A stretch of 53,155 bases of DNA from Polaromonas sp. (GTDB taxonomy: Bacteria; Pseudomonadota; Gammaproteobacteria; Burkholderiales; Burkholderiaceae_C), in assembly GCF_018780625.1 (NCBI RefSeq), contig NZ_JADMJK010000046.1:1-53155 (forward strand). Reading direction: 5' to 3'. The notes under the pieces were generated by a model. It saw only the letters and a program-made list of their open reading frames with translations. It was not told the DNA's origin and searched no databases. Made by a program: the position numbers and the translations under genes. Shown piece after piece: positions 44,368-52,007 of this stretch. Every line of letters begins with the position of its first letter. Positions within the stretch are counted from its first letter, which is position 1.

Positions 44368-44580
44368 TTAGTACAGTTTCTTGGGCAACTGCATGGCGCG
44401 AATGCGCTTGTAGTTGCGCTTGACGGCAGCAGCCTTCTTGCGCTTGCGCTCGGCGGTTGGCTTTTCGTAGAACTCGCGGGCACGCAGGTCGGTCAGCAGA
44501 CCGAGTTTTTCGATGGTGCGTTTGAAGCGGCGCAGCGCGACGTCGAAGGGTTCGTTATCTTTTACGCGAATGGTGGTCAT
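44368..44580 (-). CDS. rpsU: 30S ribosomal protein S21
   Basis: S21 is a small basic protein of the 30S subunit needed for initiation on natural mRNAs. The 70-residue sequence ([20 protein letters not shown]..., ending [12 protein letters not shown]) is standard for betaproteobacteria and full length. An extended -10 promoter lies upstream at 44661 and a terminator downstream. Confidence 0.97.
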   Translation of the reverse strand: MTTIRVKDNEPFDVALRRFKRTIEKLGLLTDLRAREFYEKPTAERKRKKAAAVKRNYKRIRAMQLPKKLY

Positions 44581-44660
44581 TGATGAGTTGATCCGAAATA
44601 TGCACCGTGAGTGATCTGATCAGGATCAGGTCTGGTGCGGGTTTGCTAGCAAAGCCTAAG

Positions 44661-44669
44661 ATTATAGCA
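44661..44669 (-). promoter_or_regulatory. Extended -10 promoter of rpsU
   Basis: The minus strand reads TGCTATAAT, a perfect TATAAT preceded by the extended -10 TG. It lies about 80 bp before the rpsU start. The -35 region is poor, as expected for extended -10 promoters. Confidence 0.55.
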
Positions 44670-44695
44670 GTCCGTAAAACGGTGCTTGACATAGA

Positions 44696-45973
44696 TCATA
44701 CAGGCCGCGCAAAATGCCGCGCCGCCAGCGCTTGTGCGCACGCAAATCCTGACGCCCAGGCCCACTGAAAGTTGTAGCCGCCCAGCCAGCCGGTGACGTC
44801 AACGACTTCCCCGATGAAGTACAGGCCCGCTTGCCTGGACTCCATGGTTTGGGACGACAAGTCCCGGGTGTCGACGCCGCCCAAAGTGACTTCGGCCTTC
44901 TTGTAGCCTTCCGATCCGGTGGGCGTCAGTTCCCAGTCGGCCAGGCGCTGCGCCAGGTCTAGCAGGGCCTTGTCGGTGGCGTCGCTGATGGGGCGCTGCA
45001 GGGCCGGGTCCTGGCTGACCCAGGCGTCCGCCAGGCGGCTGGGCACCAGGCTGGCCAGTTCGTTGGCAATCAGTTTTTTGGAGGTGGCCTTGGCGCGCAG
45101 CAGCAGGGCGGGCAAATCCACGCCCGGCGTCAGGTTGACGCGAATCGGCTGGCCTTCGCGCCAGAAGCTGGAGATTTGCAGCACCGCCGGGCCGCTCAGG
45201 CCCCGGTGCGTGAACAGCAGGTCTTCCGAGAACACCGTAGCCTTTTTGCGCTGTTTGGCGCTGGCATCGGCCGGTGTGCTTTCAATTTGCACCGGCAGCG
45301 CCAGGCCGCTTAGTTGCGCATAAGGGGCCCAGGCTTCGCCGTCAAAAGTCAGCGGCACCAGCGCGGCGCGCGGCTCAATCAGGCGCAGGCCGAACTGCCT
45401 GGCGATGCGGTAGCCAAAGTCGGTGGCGCCGATTTTCGGGATCGACAGCCCGCCGGTGGCAATCACCACCTGCTGCGCTTCAATCTGCCCCCGGTCGCTT
45501 TCGATCTGGTAGCCGTCGGCGCCGTCAGGGCCGCCCGTGATGCGCTTGATGCTGCAAGGCTGCCAGCGCGTGACCTCACCCCTGGCGCACTCGGCCAGCA
45601 GCAGGTTGATGATGTCTTCGGCCGAACGGTCGCAAAAAAGCTGGCCCTTGTGCTTCTCGTGAAACGGCACGTCGTAGCGCTGCAGCAGGCCCATGAAGTC
45701 TTGCGGGGTGTAGCGCGACAGGGCTGAGCGGCAAAAGTGCGGGTTCTCGCTCAGGAAGTTGGCCGGACCCACGTCCCGGTTGGTGAAGTTGCAGCGGCCG
45801 CCGCCCGAGATGCGGATTTTTTCAGCCACCTTCTCGCTGTGGTCCAGCAGCAATACCTTCAGGCCCCGCTGGCCAGCCTGGCCGGCGCAAAACAGGCCGG
45901 CGGCACCGGCACCCACCACTACGACATCAAATTTATGCGTCAAATCAACCTCTGGTCCATACAAGACGAGCAT
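44696..45973 (-). CDS. BaiN/YhiN-family flavoprotein
   Basis: A 425-residue NAD(P)/FAD-dependent oxidoreductase of the HI0933/YhiN type. The FAD-binding motif VVVGAGAAGLFCAGQAGQRG is at residues 19-38, followed by SEKVAEKIRISGGGRCNFTN, which is diagnostic of the family. The C-terminal YFIGEVVDVTGWLGGYNFQWAWASG closes the FAD site. Relatives include BaiN of bile-acid metabolism, but most are uncharacterised. The start may be ATG 45973 or a TTG about 12 codons later. An AGCTAT-type repeat lies just upstream. Confidence 0.9.
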   Translation of the reverse strand: MLVLYGPEVDLTHKFDVVVVGAGAAGLFCAGQAGQRGLKVLLLDHSEKVAEKIRISGGGRCNFTNRDVGPANFLSENPHFCRSALSRYTPQDFMGLLQRYDVPFHEKHKGQLFCDRSAEDIINLLLAECARGEVTRWQPCSIKRITGGPDGADGYQIESDRGQIEAQQVVIATGGLSIPKIGATDFGYRIARQFGLRLIEPRAALVPLTFDGEAWAPYAQLSGLALPVQIESTPADASAKQRKKATVFSEDLLFTHRGLSGPAVLQISSFWREGQPIRVNLTPGVDLPALLLRAKATSKKLIANELASLVPSRLADAWVSQDPALQRPISDATDKALLDLAQRLADWELTPTGSEGYKKAEVTLGGVDTRDLSSQTMESRQAGLYFIGEVVDVTGWLGGYNFQWAWASGFACAQALAARHFARPV

Positions 45974-45975
45974 GA

Positions 45976-46000
45976 GCAGCTATAAAAAGCATAGTGCTTC
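45976..46000. repeat. AGCTAT-type dispersed repeat upstream of the flavoprotein gene
   Basis: AGCAGCTATAAAAAGCATAG followed by TGCTT is an AT-rich island in G+C-rich surroundings. It resembles the 47319-47345 element and sits between cobA and the flavoprotein gene, at the end of the nitrate operon. Confidence 0.45.
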
Positions 46001-46053
46001 AACCGGGGCCCGGGAGCCGCGTCTTTTTGAACGTGGAAGTGTAGCCGCGCCGC

Positions 46054-46845
46054 TCAGGCGGCGCGAACCGTTGCCGGGTGCGCGGCAGCCAGCGCCAGGC
46101 TGCCGATCACGTCGCCCACCACGATGATGGATGGGCTGGCCAGGCCACCCGCCTGAATCGCGTCGGCCAGCGCACCCAGCGTGGTGGTGATGTGGCGCTG
46201 CGTGGGCAGCGATGCGTTCTGGATCACGGCTACCGGCGTGGCTGCAGGCAGGCCGGTCAGCAGCTCGGTCTGGATGCGCCCGGCGCCGCTGACACCCATG
46301 TAGATCACCAGCGTCAGGCGGGCGCTGTGGGCGGTTGCCGCCAGCGCGGGCCAGTCCGTGCCCGCGTCGCCGGGCTTGGCGTGGCCGGTGACAAACACCA
46401 CGCCGTGCGCATGTTCGCGGTGCGTCAGCGGCACGCCCAGCGAGGTCACGGCGGCCAGCCCGGCCGTGATGCCGTTGACGACCTCGACGTCCACCCCGGC
46501 GGCGCGCAGGTGCTCGACTTCCTCGCCGCCCCGGCCAAAAATGAAGGGGTCACCGCCCTTGAGCCGCACGACGTTTTCGCCTTCGCGGGCGGCCATGAGC
46601 ATGAGCTTTTCAATGAAGGCCTGCGGCGTGGACTTGCAGCCGCCGCGTTTGCCGACATGCACGATGCGGGCGTCCGGCGCGGCAAACGCCACGATCTCGT
46701 CGCTGACCAGGTCGTCGACGAACAGCACGGTGGCGCGCTGGATGGCCTTGAGCGCCTTGAGGGTGAGCAGTTCCGGGTCGCCGGGGCCTGCGCCCACCAG
46801 CGTGCATTTTCCGTTCGTGCCTGGGATGTCTTTGCCGTTGTTCAT
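46054..46845 (-). CDS. cobA: Uroporphyrinogen-III C-methyltransferase CobA
   Basis: CobA/SUMT methylates uroporphyrinogen III twice to make precorrin-2, the precursor of siroheme, the cofactor of NirB. The 263-residue protein has the SAM-binding motifs VGAGPGDPELLTLKAL, VVRLKGGDPFIFGRGGEE, VVNGITAGLAA and PLTHREHAHGVVFVTGH. It has no CysG-type dehydrogenase/ferrochelatase domain, so siroheme completion needs another enzyme. It overlaps ybiB by ATGA and is the last gene of the nitrate operon. Confidence 0.94.
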   Translation of the reverse strand: MNNGKDIPGTNGKCTLVGAGPGDPELLTLKALKAIQRATVLFVDDLVSDEIVAFAAPDARIVHVGKRGGCKSTPQAFIEKLMLMAAREGENVVRLKGGDPFIFGRGGEEVEHLRAAGVDVEVVNGITAGLAAVTSLGVPLTHREHAHGVVFVTGHAKPGDAGTDWPALAATAHSARLTLVIYMGVSGAGRIQTELLTGLPAATPVAVIQNASLPTQRHITTTLGALADAIQAGGLASPSIIVVGDVIGSLALAAAHPATVRAA

Positions 46846-47747
46846 AATTCCTGGACCAGATGCAAGATGTGTTCCACCTGCCGCGCAATCGACGCGGGCA
46901 CGGGCCGCTCACCCGCCATGACCGACCTAATATAGGCCGCCGTGCCGGCTGCGTCCACCGATTGCGGTAGATCCGGTAGCGAGGCCAGCGTTCCGCTCTG
47001 CGCCTCCTGCAGCAGCCGGCGCTGCCCGTTCACGAAGGCTTCCATTTTGGGCGTGCGGCGCGCGTCGGCCACCACTTCGCCTTCGGTGCCGCGCAGCAGC
47101 AGCGCGTTGGCGTGGGTCAGCTCAAAGGTTTGCGCCATGGAAAGCGCGTATTCCGGATGGGTGTAGCTGCTGAGCACCAGGCTTTTGCCTTGGCACGGGT
47201 TCATGATCTTGACCAGGCTGTGCGCCGGGTTGCGCAGCCCGACCACGCGCCGCACATCGAGCAGGCGCTTGAGCGCCGGGCACAGCAGCTCGGTCGGCAC
47301 AAACGCAAGCGCGCCGGGAGCTATGGCTTTAATAGCTGTCTGCGCAGGCATACCAAGCGCCAGCAGCACTTCTGATACAAAAAGCCGGGTCGATTCGGTG
47401 GGCGTTCCATGAATCACCACCGGCAGCCCTTCGCGGGCCAGCAGCAGCGCCAGCAGCGGCGTGAGCAGCGGCAGTTTGCGCGCGCCGTTGTAGCTCGGAA
47501 GCACCACGATGGGGCGGGCGCTGGCGGGCAGGCGGTTCATGCGCTGTTCCACGGCGTCCAGAAAGCCCGCCATCTCTTCGGGCGTTTCCCCCTTGATGCG
47601 CATGGCCAGGCAAAAAGCGCCCACTTCCAGGTCGGTCACGGTGCCGTCCAGCACCTGGCCCAGCAAGTCGGCGGCCTGCGCGCGGGGCAGGGGGCGCGCG
47701 CCGTCTTTGCCGCGCCCGATTTCCTTGATGTAGTGGCTGATGCTCAT
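46842..47747 (-). CDS. ybiB: YbiB-family DNA-binding, phosphoribosyltransferase-like protein
   Basis: A 301-residue protein with the fold of anthranilate phosphoribosyltransferase (TrpD2/YbiB group). E. coli YbiB binds nucleic acid without sequence preference and is SOS-regulated. Family-typical stretches are LGQVLDGTVTDLEVGAFCLAMRIKGETPEEMAGFLDA, NRLPASARPIVVLPSYNGARKLP and DVRRVVGLRNPAHSLVKIMNP. The gene is common in betaproteobacterial nitrate operons, but its role there is unknown. An AGCTAT...ATAGCT repeat lies inside its coding sequence at 47319-47345. Confidence 0.88.
   Translation of the reverse strand: MSISHYIKEIGRGKDGARPLPRAQAADLLGQVLDGTVTDLEVGAFCLAMRIKGETPEEMAGFLDAVEQRMNRLPASARPIVVLPSYNGARKLPLLTPLLALLLAREGLPVVIHGTPTESTRLFVSEVLLALGMPAQTAIKAIAPGALAFVPTELLCPALKRLLDVRRVVGLRNPAHSLVKIMNPCQGKSLVLSSYTHPEYALSMAQTFELTHANALLLRGTEGEVVADARRTPKMEAFVNGQRRLLQEAQSGTLASLPDLPQSVDAAGTAAYIRSVMAGERPVPASIARQVEHILHLVQEL
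47319..47345. repeat. AGCTAT...ATAGCT palindrome inside ybiB
   Basis: AGCTAT (47319-47324), a 7-bp AT-rich spacer and ATAGCT (47332-47337), followed by GTCTGCGC, match the short dispersed palindromes I associate with Comamonadaceae genomes. It is read through in frame and encodes the TAIKAIAPGA part of YbiB. Confidence 0.55.
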
Positions 47748-47790
47748 TTTGGCGATTGTCCGCGAATGCAGATAACTGCTTGTTATGAGC

Positions 47791-50739
47791 TTAAGCCCGC
47801 GGCTGGATGGGAATGACGCGGCGCGGCGGCAGCGTTTGCGCCGACTGGGCGCTGGGCGCAGAACGCACCCGGCGTTTGAGCTCGGGCACGCACGAACCGC
47901 ACTGGGTGCCGCATTTCAGGGTTTGCTGCAGCGACGCCAGCCGCTGCTCGTCCGTGCCGAGGTAGCCCATCGTGCTGCCGCCTTCGCGCACCAGCGACAG
48001 ATGCTGGTCAATCGCCAGGTCGGTCACGTTGAGGCAGCTGCACACCACCGTGCCGCGCGACTGCACGGCCACCGGCGGTTTGGCGCCCGGCAGCAGTAGC
48101 ATGCGGCCGTAGGCCTGCGCGGGAAGCTCGTCCTTCAACAAGGTGCTGATCCAGGCCTCTGCGCTGGTGTCGCCCGCGAGCAGGAAGCCGGCCAAGGTGG
48201 TCTGCTCGCCGGCCCGCACCAGCCGTGCCGTGCGGCGCTGGCCCTTTTTCCTGTCGGCGTAGCGCAGGGTGTCCGCGCCGCCCAGGCCCAGGGCGCGCTC
48301 CAGCGTGGCCAGCAGGTCGTCGGCCGGCGCTTCGTGGCCCGCCGCGCGAAACAGCACGCCCGTGCGCTCGCCGCTGCGGTCGGCCAGCGGGGTGTTGTTT
48401 GAAAACGGCACGCAGCTGGCAAAGGGAAACGCCGCCATCAACGGTTTGAGCTGTTCGCGGGCCGCCAGCGCCTCGCCTTCGGGCAGCCAGGCCATGGCCA
48501 GCAGCGACCACGGCAACTCGGCTTTCAGGATCTTGACTGCCGCATGCTTGAGTTCGGGTTGCTTCGAACTCGGGCAAAAGGCCGAGGTGGTGAGCGCGTT
48601 GACGCCCGCCAGCGGCGCGCCGCTGCTGGACTGGCCGCTTAAATATTCGCCGCCCCAGTGCATCGCCATGAAGGCCTGGCTCATGCCGACCTCGGGTGAG
48701 GCCTGCACCGGCACCACGATGGAGCCGCGTTTGGACGTGACATGCACCAGGTCGCCCTCCAAGAGCTGCCGCCTGGCCATGTCCTGCGCGTTCATCTGGA
48801 GCGCGGGCTCGGCCACATGGCCAAACAGCCGGCCCAGCGTGCCGGTGCGGCTCATGCCATGCCACTGGTCGCGCAGGCGGCCGGTGGTCAGCGAAAACGG
48901 AAAGCGCGATTCGCGCGGCTCGGCCACGGGCTTGTAGACGGTGTTGACGAAGCGGGCTTTGCCGTCCGGCGTGGGGAAAATGCCGTCTTCATAAAGCCTG
49001 ACCTTGCCGGTGGTCTCGCCTTCCTTGAGTGGCCATTGCTGCGGCGCCTCTTCCAGCAGGGCATAGCGCATGCCGGTAATGTCCAGGTCGCGGCCGCGTG
49101 TTGATTCACGGTGCTCGTTCCAGATGGCTTCGGCGCTTGCGTAATGGAACAGGGTGTTGCTCCTTCCCCCTTTGGGGGAAGGCTGGGATGGGGGCTGGCT
49201 GGCCGTGTTGGCGGTGCTGCCCCCACCCCGGCCCTCCCCCAGAGGGGGAGGGAGTAAAGCCTCCAGCCGCTGCGCAAACGCCGTGGCAATCGACCAGTCG
49301 TGGCGCGTTTCGCCGGGCGCGGCCACCGCCGGCCGCACCCGGCTGATGCGGCGTTCGCTGTTGGTCACGGTGCCGGTCTTTTCGCCCCAGGTAGTGGCGG
49401 GCAGCAGCAGGTCGGCAAAATCGCAGGTGGCGGTGGTGGCAAACGCTTCCTGCACGATCACCAGTTCGGCACGTTCGAGCGCGCGGCGCACCAAGGCCTG
49501 GTCGGGCATGGACTGTGCCGGGTTGGTGCAGGTAATCCAGAGCGCCTTGATCTCGCCGTCGGCGGCGGCCTGGAACATTTCAACGGCAGTCTTGCCCGGC
49601 GTTGAGGGCACGCTGGGCACGCCCCAGAGCGCGGCGACTTCGGCGCGGTGCGCCGGGTTGTCCAGGTCGCGGTGGCCGCTCATCAGGTTGGCCATGCCGC
49701 CGACTTCACGACCGCCCATGGCATTGGGCTGGCCGGTCAGTGAAAACGGCCCGGCGCCCGGTTTTCCGATCTGCGCGGTGGCCAGGTGCAGGTTGATCAG
49801 CGCGGCGTTTTTGGCGGTGCCGCTGCTGGACTGGTTCAGGCCCTGGCAGTACAGGCTCAGCGTGGCGCTCGACGTGGCAAACAGCCGGGCGGCGGTGAAC
49901 AGGTCTTCTTTTTTCAGGCCGCAGGTGTTGGCCACCAGGTCCGGCGTGTAGTCGCGCACGGTGGCTTTCAGGGCTTCAAAGCCGCTGGTGTGGGCGGCGA
50001 TGTAGGCGTTGTCGGTCCAGCCTTCCCACAGCATGATGTGCAGCAGGCCGTTAAACAGCGACACATCGGTGCCCGGCAAGATGGGCAGGTAGAGGTCGGC
50101 GATTTCGGCGGTGTCGGTGCGGCGCGGGTCGCAAAAAATGATTTTGAGCGCGGGGTTGGCGGCCTTGGCGTCTTCAATGCGCCTGAAAAGTATCGGGTGC
50201 GCGGTGGCCGTGTTGCTGCCAACAATGAAGATGCACTGCGCATGCTTCACGTCGTCGTAGCAGGTCGGCGGCGCGTCTGCTCCAAAAGTCTGCTTGTAGC
50301 CGGCCACGGCGCTGCTCATGCACAGGCGCGAGTTGCTGTCGATGTTGTTGGTGCCAATCAGGCCCTTGGCCAGCTTGTTGAAGACGTAATAGTCCTCGGT
50401 CAGCAGTTGGCCAGAAATGTAAAAACCCACGGCATCGGGGCCGTGCGCACCGATGATGCGGGCAAAGCTTGCGCTGGCAAAACCCAGTGCGCTGTCCCAG
50501 CTGATGCGCTGGGCCGCATCGCGGCGGCGCAGGCGCTGCATCGGGTGCAGCAGCCGGGTGTGCTGCGTGACGGCGCTGGACGCGGTCAGCGCCAGCGTCG
50601 AGCCCTTGGTGCACAGCCGACCGAAGTTGGCCGGGTGATCCGGGTCGCCCCTGACGCCGGTGATCTGGCCAGCCTGCGATTGAATCATCACGCCGCAGCC
50701 GACGCCGCAATAAGGGCAGGTGGATCGGGTTTCAGTCAT
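47791..50739 (-). CDS. nasA: Assimilatory nitrate reductase catalytic subunit NasA
   Basis: NasA reduces nitrate to nitrite in the cytoplasm using bis-MGD molybdenum and an Fe-S cluster. From the ATG at 50739, preceded by a GGAG site, the protein has 982 residues. The N-terminal [4Fe-4S] ligands are C8, C11 and C15 (CPYCGVGC) plus the Cys in GRLCTKG. The molybdopterin domains follow. The C terminus carries a BFD-like [2Fe-2S] domain (VVCSCLNVTDLAI...KCGTQCGSCVPEL), an internal electron-entry module common in this NasA type. Residues about 496-527 come from an in-frame palindromic repeat, giving a Pro/Gly-rich insert. mogA in this window supports its cofactor. Confidence 0.95.
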   Translation of the reverse strand: MTETRSTCPYCGVGCGVMIQSQAGQITGVRGDPDHPANFGRLCTKGSTLALTASSAVTQHTRLLHPMQRLRRRDAAQRISWDSALGFASASFARIIGAHGPDAVGFYISGQLLTEDYYVFNKLAKGLIGTNNIDSNSRLCMSSAVAGYKQTFGADAPPTCYDDVKHAQCIFIVGSNTATAHPILFRRIEDAKAANPALKIIFCDPRRTDTAEIADLYLPILPGTDVSLFNGLLHIMLWEGWTDNAYIAAHTSGFEALKATVRDYTPDLVANTCGLKKEDLFTAARLFATSSATLSLYCQGLNQSSSGTAKNAALINLHLATAQIGKPGAGPFSLTGQPNAMGGREVGGMANLMSGHRDLDNPAHRAEVAALWGVPSVPSTPGKTAVEMFQAAADGEIKALWITCTNPAQSMPDQALVRRALERAELVIVQEAFATTATCDFADLLLPATTWGEKTGTVTNSERRISRVRPAVAAPGETRHDWSIATAFAQRLEALLPPPLGEGRGGGSTANTASQPPSQPSPKGGRSNTLFHYASAEAIWNEHRESTRGRDLDITGMRYALLEEAPQQWPLKEGETTGKVRLYEDGIFPTPDGKARFVNTVYKPVAEPRESRFPFSLTTGRLRDQWHGMSRTGTLGRLFGHVAEPALQMNAQDMARRQLLEGDLVHVTSKRGSIVVPVQASPEVGMSQAFMAMHWGGEYLSGQSSSGAPLAGVNALTTSAFCPSSKQPELKHAAVKILKAELPWSLLAMAWLPEGEALAAREQLKPLMAAFPFASCVPFSNNTPLADRSGERTGVLFRAAGHEAPADDLLATLERALGLGGADTLRYADRKKGQRRTARLVRAGEQTTLAGFLLAGDTSAEAWISTLLKDELPAQAYGRMLLLPGAKPPVAVQSRGTVVCSCLNVTDLAIDQHLSLVREGGSTMGYLGTDEQRLASLQQTLKCGTQCGSCVPELKRRVRSAPSAQSAQTLPPRRVIPIQPRA
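49161..49253. repeat. 93-bp double-hairpin repeat inserted in nasA
   Basis: Two hairpins, CCTTCCCCC-TTT-GGGGGAAGG (49162-49182) and CCCTCCCCC-AGA-GGGGGAGGG (49232-49252), are arranged as an inverted pair. Their inner flanks, 49181-49195 and 49219-49233, are also complementary (13 of 15 positions). The unit spans 31 codons and keeps the nasA frame, encoding PPPLGEGRGGG...PSPKGG. It looks like a REP/MITE-type mobile element. Confidence 0.7.
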
Positions 50740-50765
50740 GGGGGCTCCAGTGGGCGAGGGTACTT

Positions 50766-51167
50766 TCACGCGCTCTGCGGCGCCTGCACGGCACAGTTCT
50801 GGCCGCCCGGCCCGGCCCGGGGCGCCTGCAGATCAAGCGCCAGCGTGGCCAGCTCGACGGCATCCAGAAACACCTCGCCGGCATCGACCTTGCAGGAAAA
50901 TTTGGGTGTGCAGCCTTCATCGGGCGCCTTGGCGCAGCCGTCGGCCAGGCCTATGGTCATGTTGTGCAGCGGACAGGCCACGGTTTCGCCAAACACCATG
51001 CCCTGGCTCAGCGGACCGCCCTTGTGCGGGCAGCGGTCGAGCAGGGCGAAGACCTTGTCTTCGCTGCTGCGAAACACAGCCACGGCGATGCCCTGCAATC
51101 GCGCGACCCGGCGCGCGCCCAGCACCGGAATGTCATTGACCAGGCAGATTTTTTTCCATTCGTTCAT
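50766..51167 (-). CDS. nirD: Nitrite reductase (NADH) small subunit NirD
   Basis: NirD is the Rieske-like subunit of the siroheme nitrite reductase that makes ammonium. The 133-residue protein shows the motif RCPHKGGPLSQGMVFGETVACPLHNM. In many NirD proteins the cluster ligands are lost, but here both C-x-H and C-x-x-H pairs are present, so a [2Fe-2S] cluster may bind. A GGAGA site precedes the ATG. It lies between the P-box protein gene and nasA. Confidence 0.93.
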   Translation of the reverse strand: MNEWKKICLVNDIPVLGARRVARLQGIAVAVFRSSEDKVFALLDRCPHKGGPLSQGMVFGETVACPLHNMTIGLADGCAKAPDEGCTPKFSCKVDAGEVFLDAVELATLALDLQAPRAGPGGQNCAVQAPQSA

Positions 51168-51188
51168 GTCGGTTCTCCACTTTTCCGG

Positions 51189-51989
51189 TTATCCAAGAAT
51201 GCGCGCGTACAGGCTGGTCACGCGGTCCATCACCTGCAGCAGGTTTTCGCTGGTCACAAACACATCGGAGGCGGCCTTGGCACTGCTGACCCGCGCCTTC
51301 AGGGCATTGTCAAAAAACAGCCACTGGGTATCGGCCAGCGCCAGCGCCTGCTTGACCTCGGCGGTGGCCTCCGGGGCGTTGCGCAGCAGTTCCAGTGCCG
51401 GAATGAATTCATCCCTGGCCTTGGTGATTTCCTGCTGGCTGGCCAGGCTGTCCACATTCCAGGCGCTGGCCAGGTAAAACTGGGCCATGCGCTGCGACAG
51501 CATGCGCTGCCGGCCGGCCACATTGACCAGCTTGGCGCCGGGCTTGCCCGATTGCTGCTCGTACAGCCCCGTGCCTTTGTGCGCCAGGGCCAGCACCTTG
51601 CCGGCCTGGTCCAGTAGCGGCTTGCCCTGGCCTTGCGACGGCGCGGCGCCCACCAGCAAGGCTTTGTAGCCTGACCAGGCCGACTCCAGCTGCACATAGG
51701 TGTCGCGGGTGTCGCCAGCTGGCGCAAAAGCCTTGAGTTCGGTCAGCTGGCGGTCAAACAGCGCCATCGACTGGTCCAGCACGCGGCGTGCCGATTCCAC
51801 CTCGACGCCCTGGCCCAGCCCCATCCAGGCCTTGCCCATGCGCTGGGACAGCATGCGCTGGCGGCCGGCCTTGTTGATGGCGTCGCCCAGGTTGCTCACT
51901 TGCGCCTGGCTGCCGGCGGCGGCCAGGGCCAGGGTGGCGGCGCAAAAGCGGCGGCGGGAAAAGGCTGGGGCAAAGGTCGTGGTCATCAT
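51189..51989 (-). CDS. Tat-exported protein with two NarX/PilJ-type P-box domains
   Basis: A 266-residue protein with a twin-arginine signal (SRRRFCAATLALAAAGSQA, residues 11-29) followed by two tandem PilJ/NIT-type sensor domains. Each starts with the P-box-like AGRQRMLSQRM (residues 41-51 and 158-168), the same motif that binds nitrate in NarX and NarQ. There is no histidine kinase, HAMP or methyl-accepting domain and no other membrane helix, so it is probably a soluble periplasmic protein. Its place between nirB and nirD suggests periplasmic nitrate/nitrite binding, sensing or delivery to an importer. A GAGGAG site precedes the start. Confidence 0.85.
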   Translation of the reverse strand: MMTTTFAPAFSRRRFCAATLALAAAGSQAQVSNLGDAINKAGRQRMLSQRMGKAWMGLGQGVEVESARRVLDQSMALFDRQLTELKAFAPAGDTRDTYVQLESAWSGYKALLVGAAPSQGQGKPLLDQAGKVLALAHKGTGLYEQQSGKPGAKLVNVAGRQRMLSQRMAQFYLASAWNVDSLASQQEITKARDEFIPALELLRNAPEATAEVKQALALADTQWLFFDNALKARVSSAKAASDVFVTSENLLQVMDRVTSLYARILG

Positions 51990-52007
51990 GGGCTCCTCAA
52001 GCGGAAA

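Noticed and set aside
49786-51477. 563-codon plus-strand frame opposite nasA, nirD and the P-box gene
   Set aside because: It crosses three real genes on the other strand and shows no family signature.
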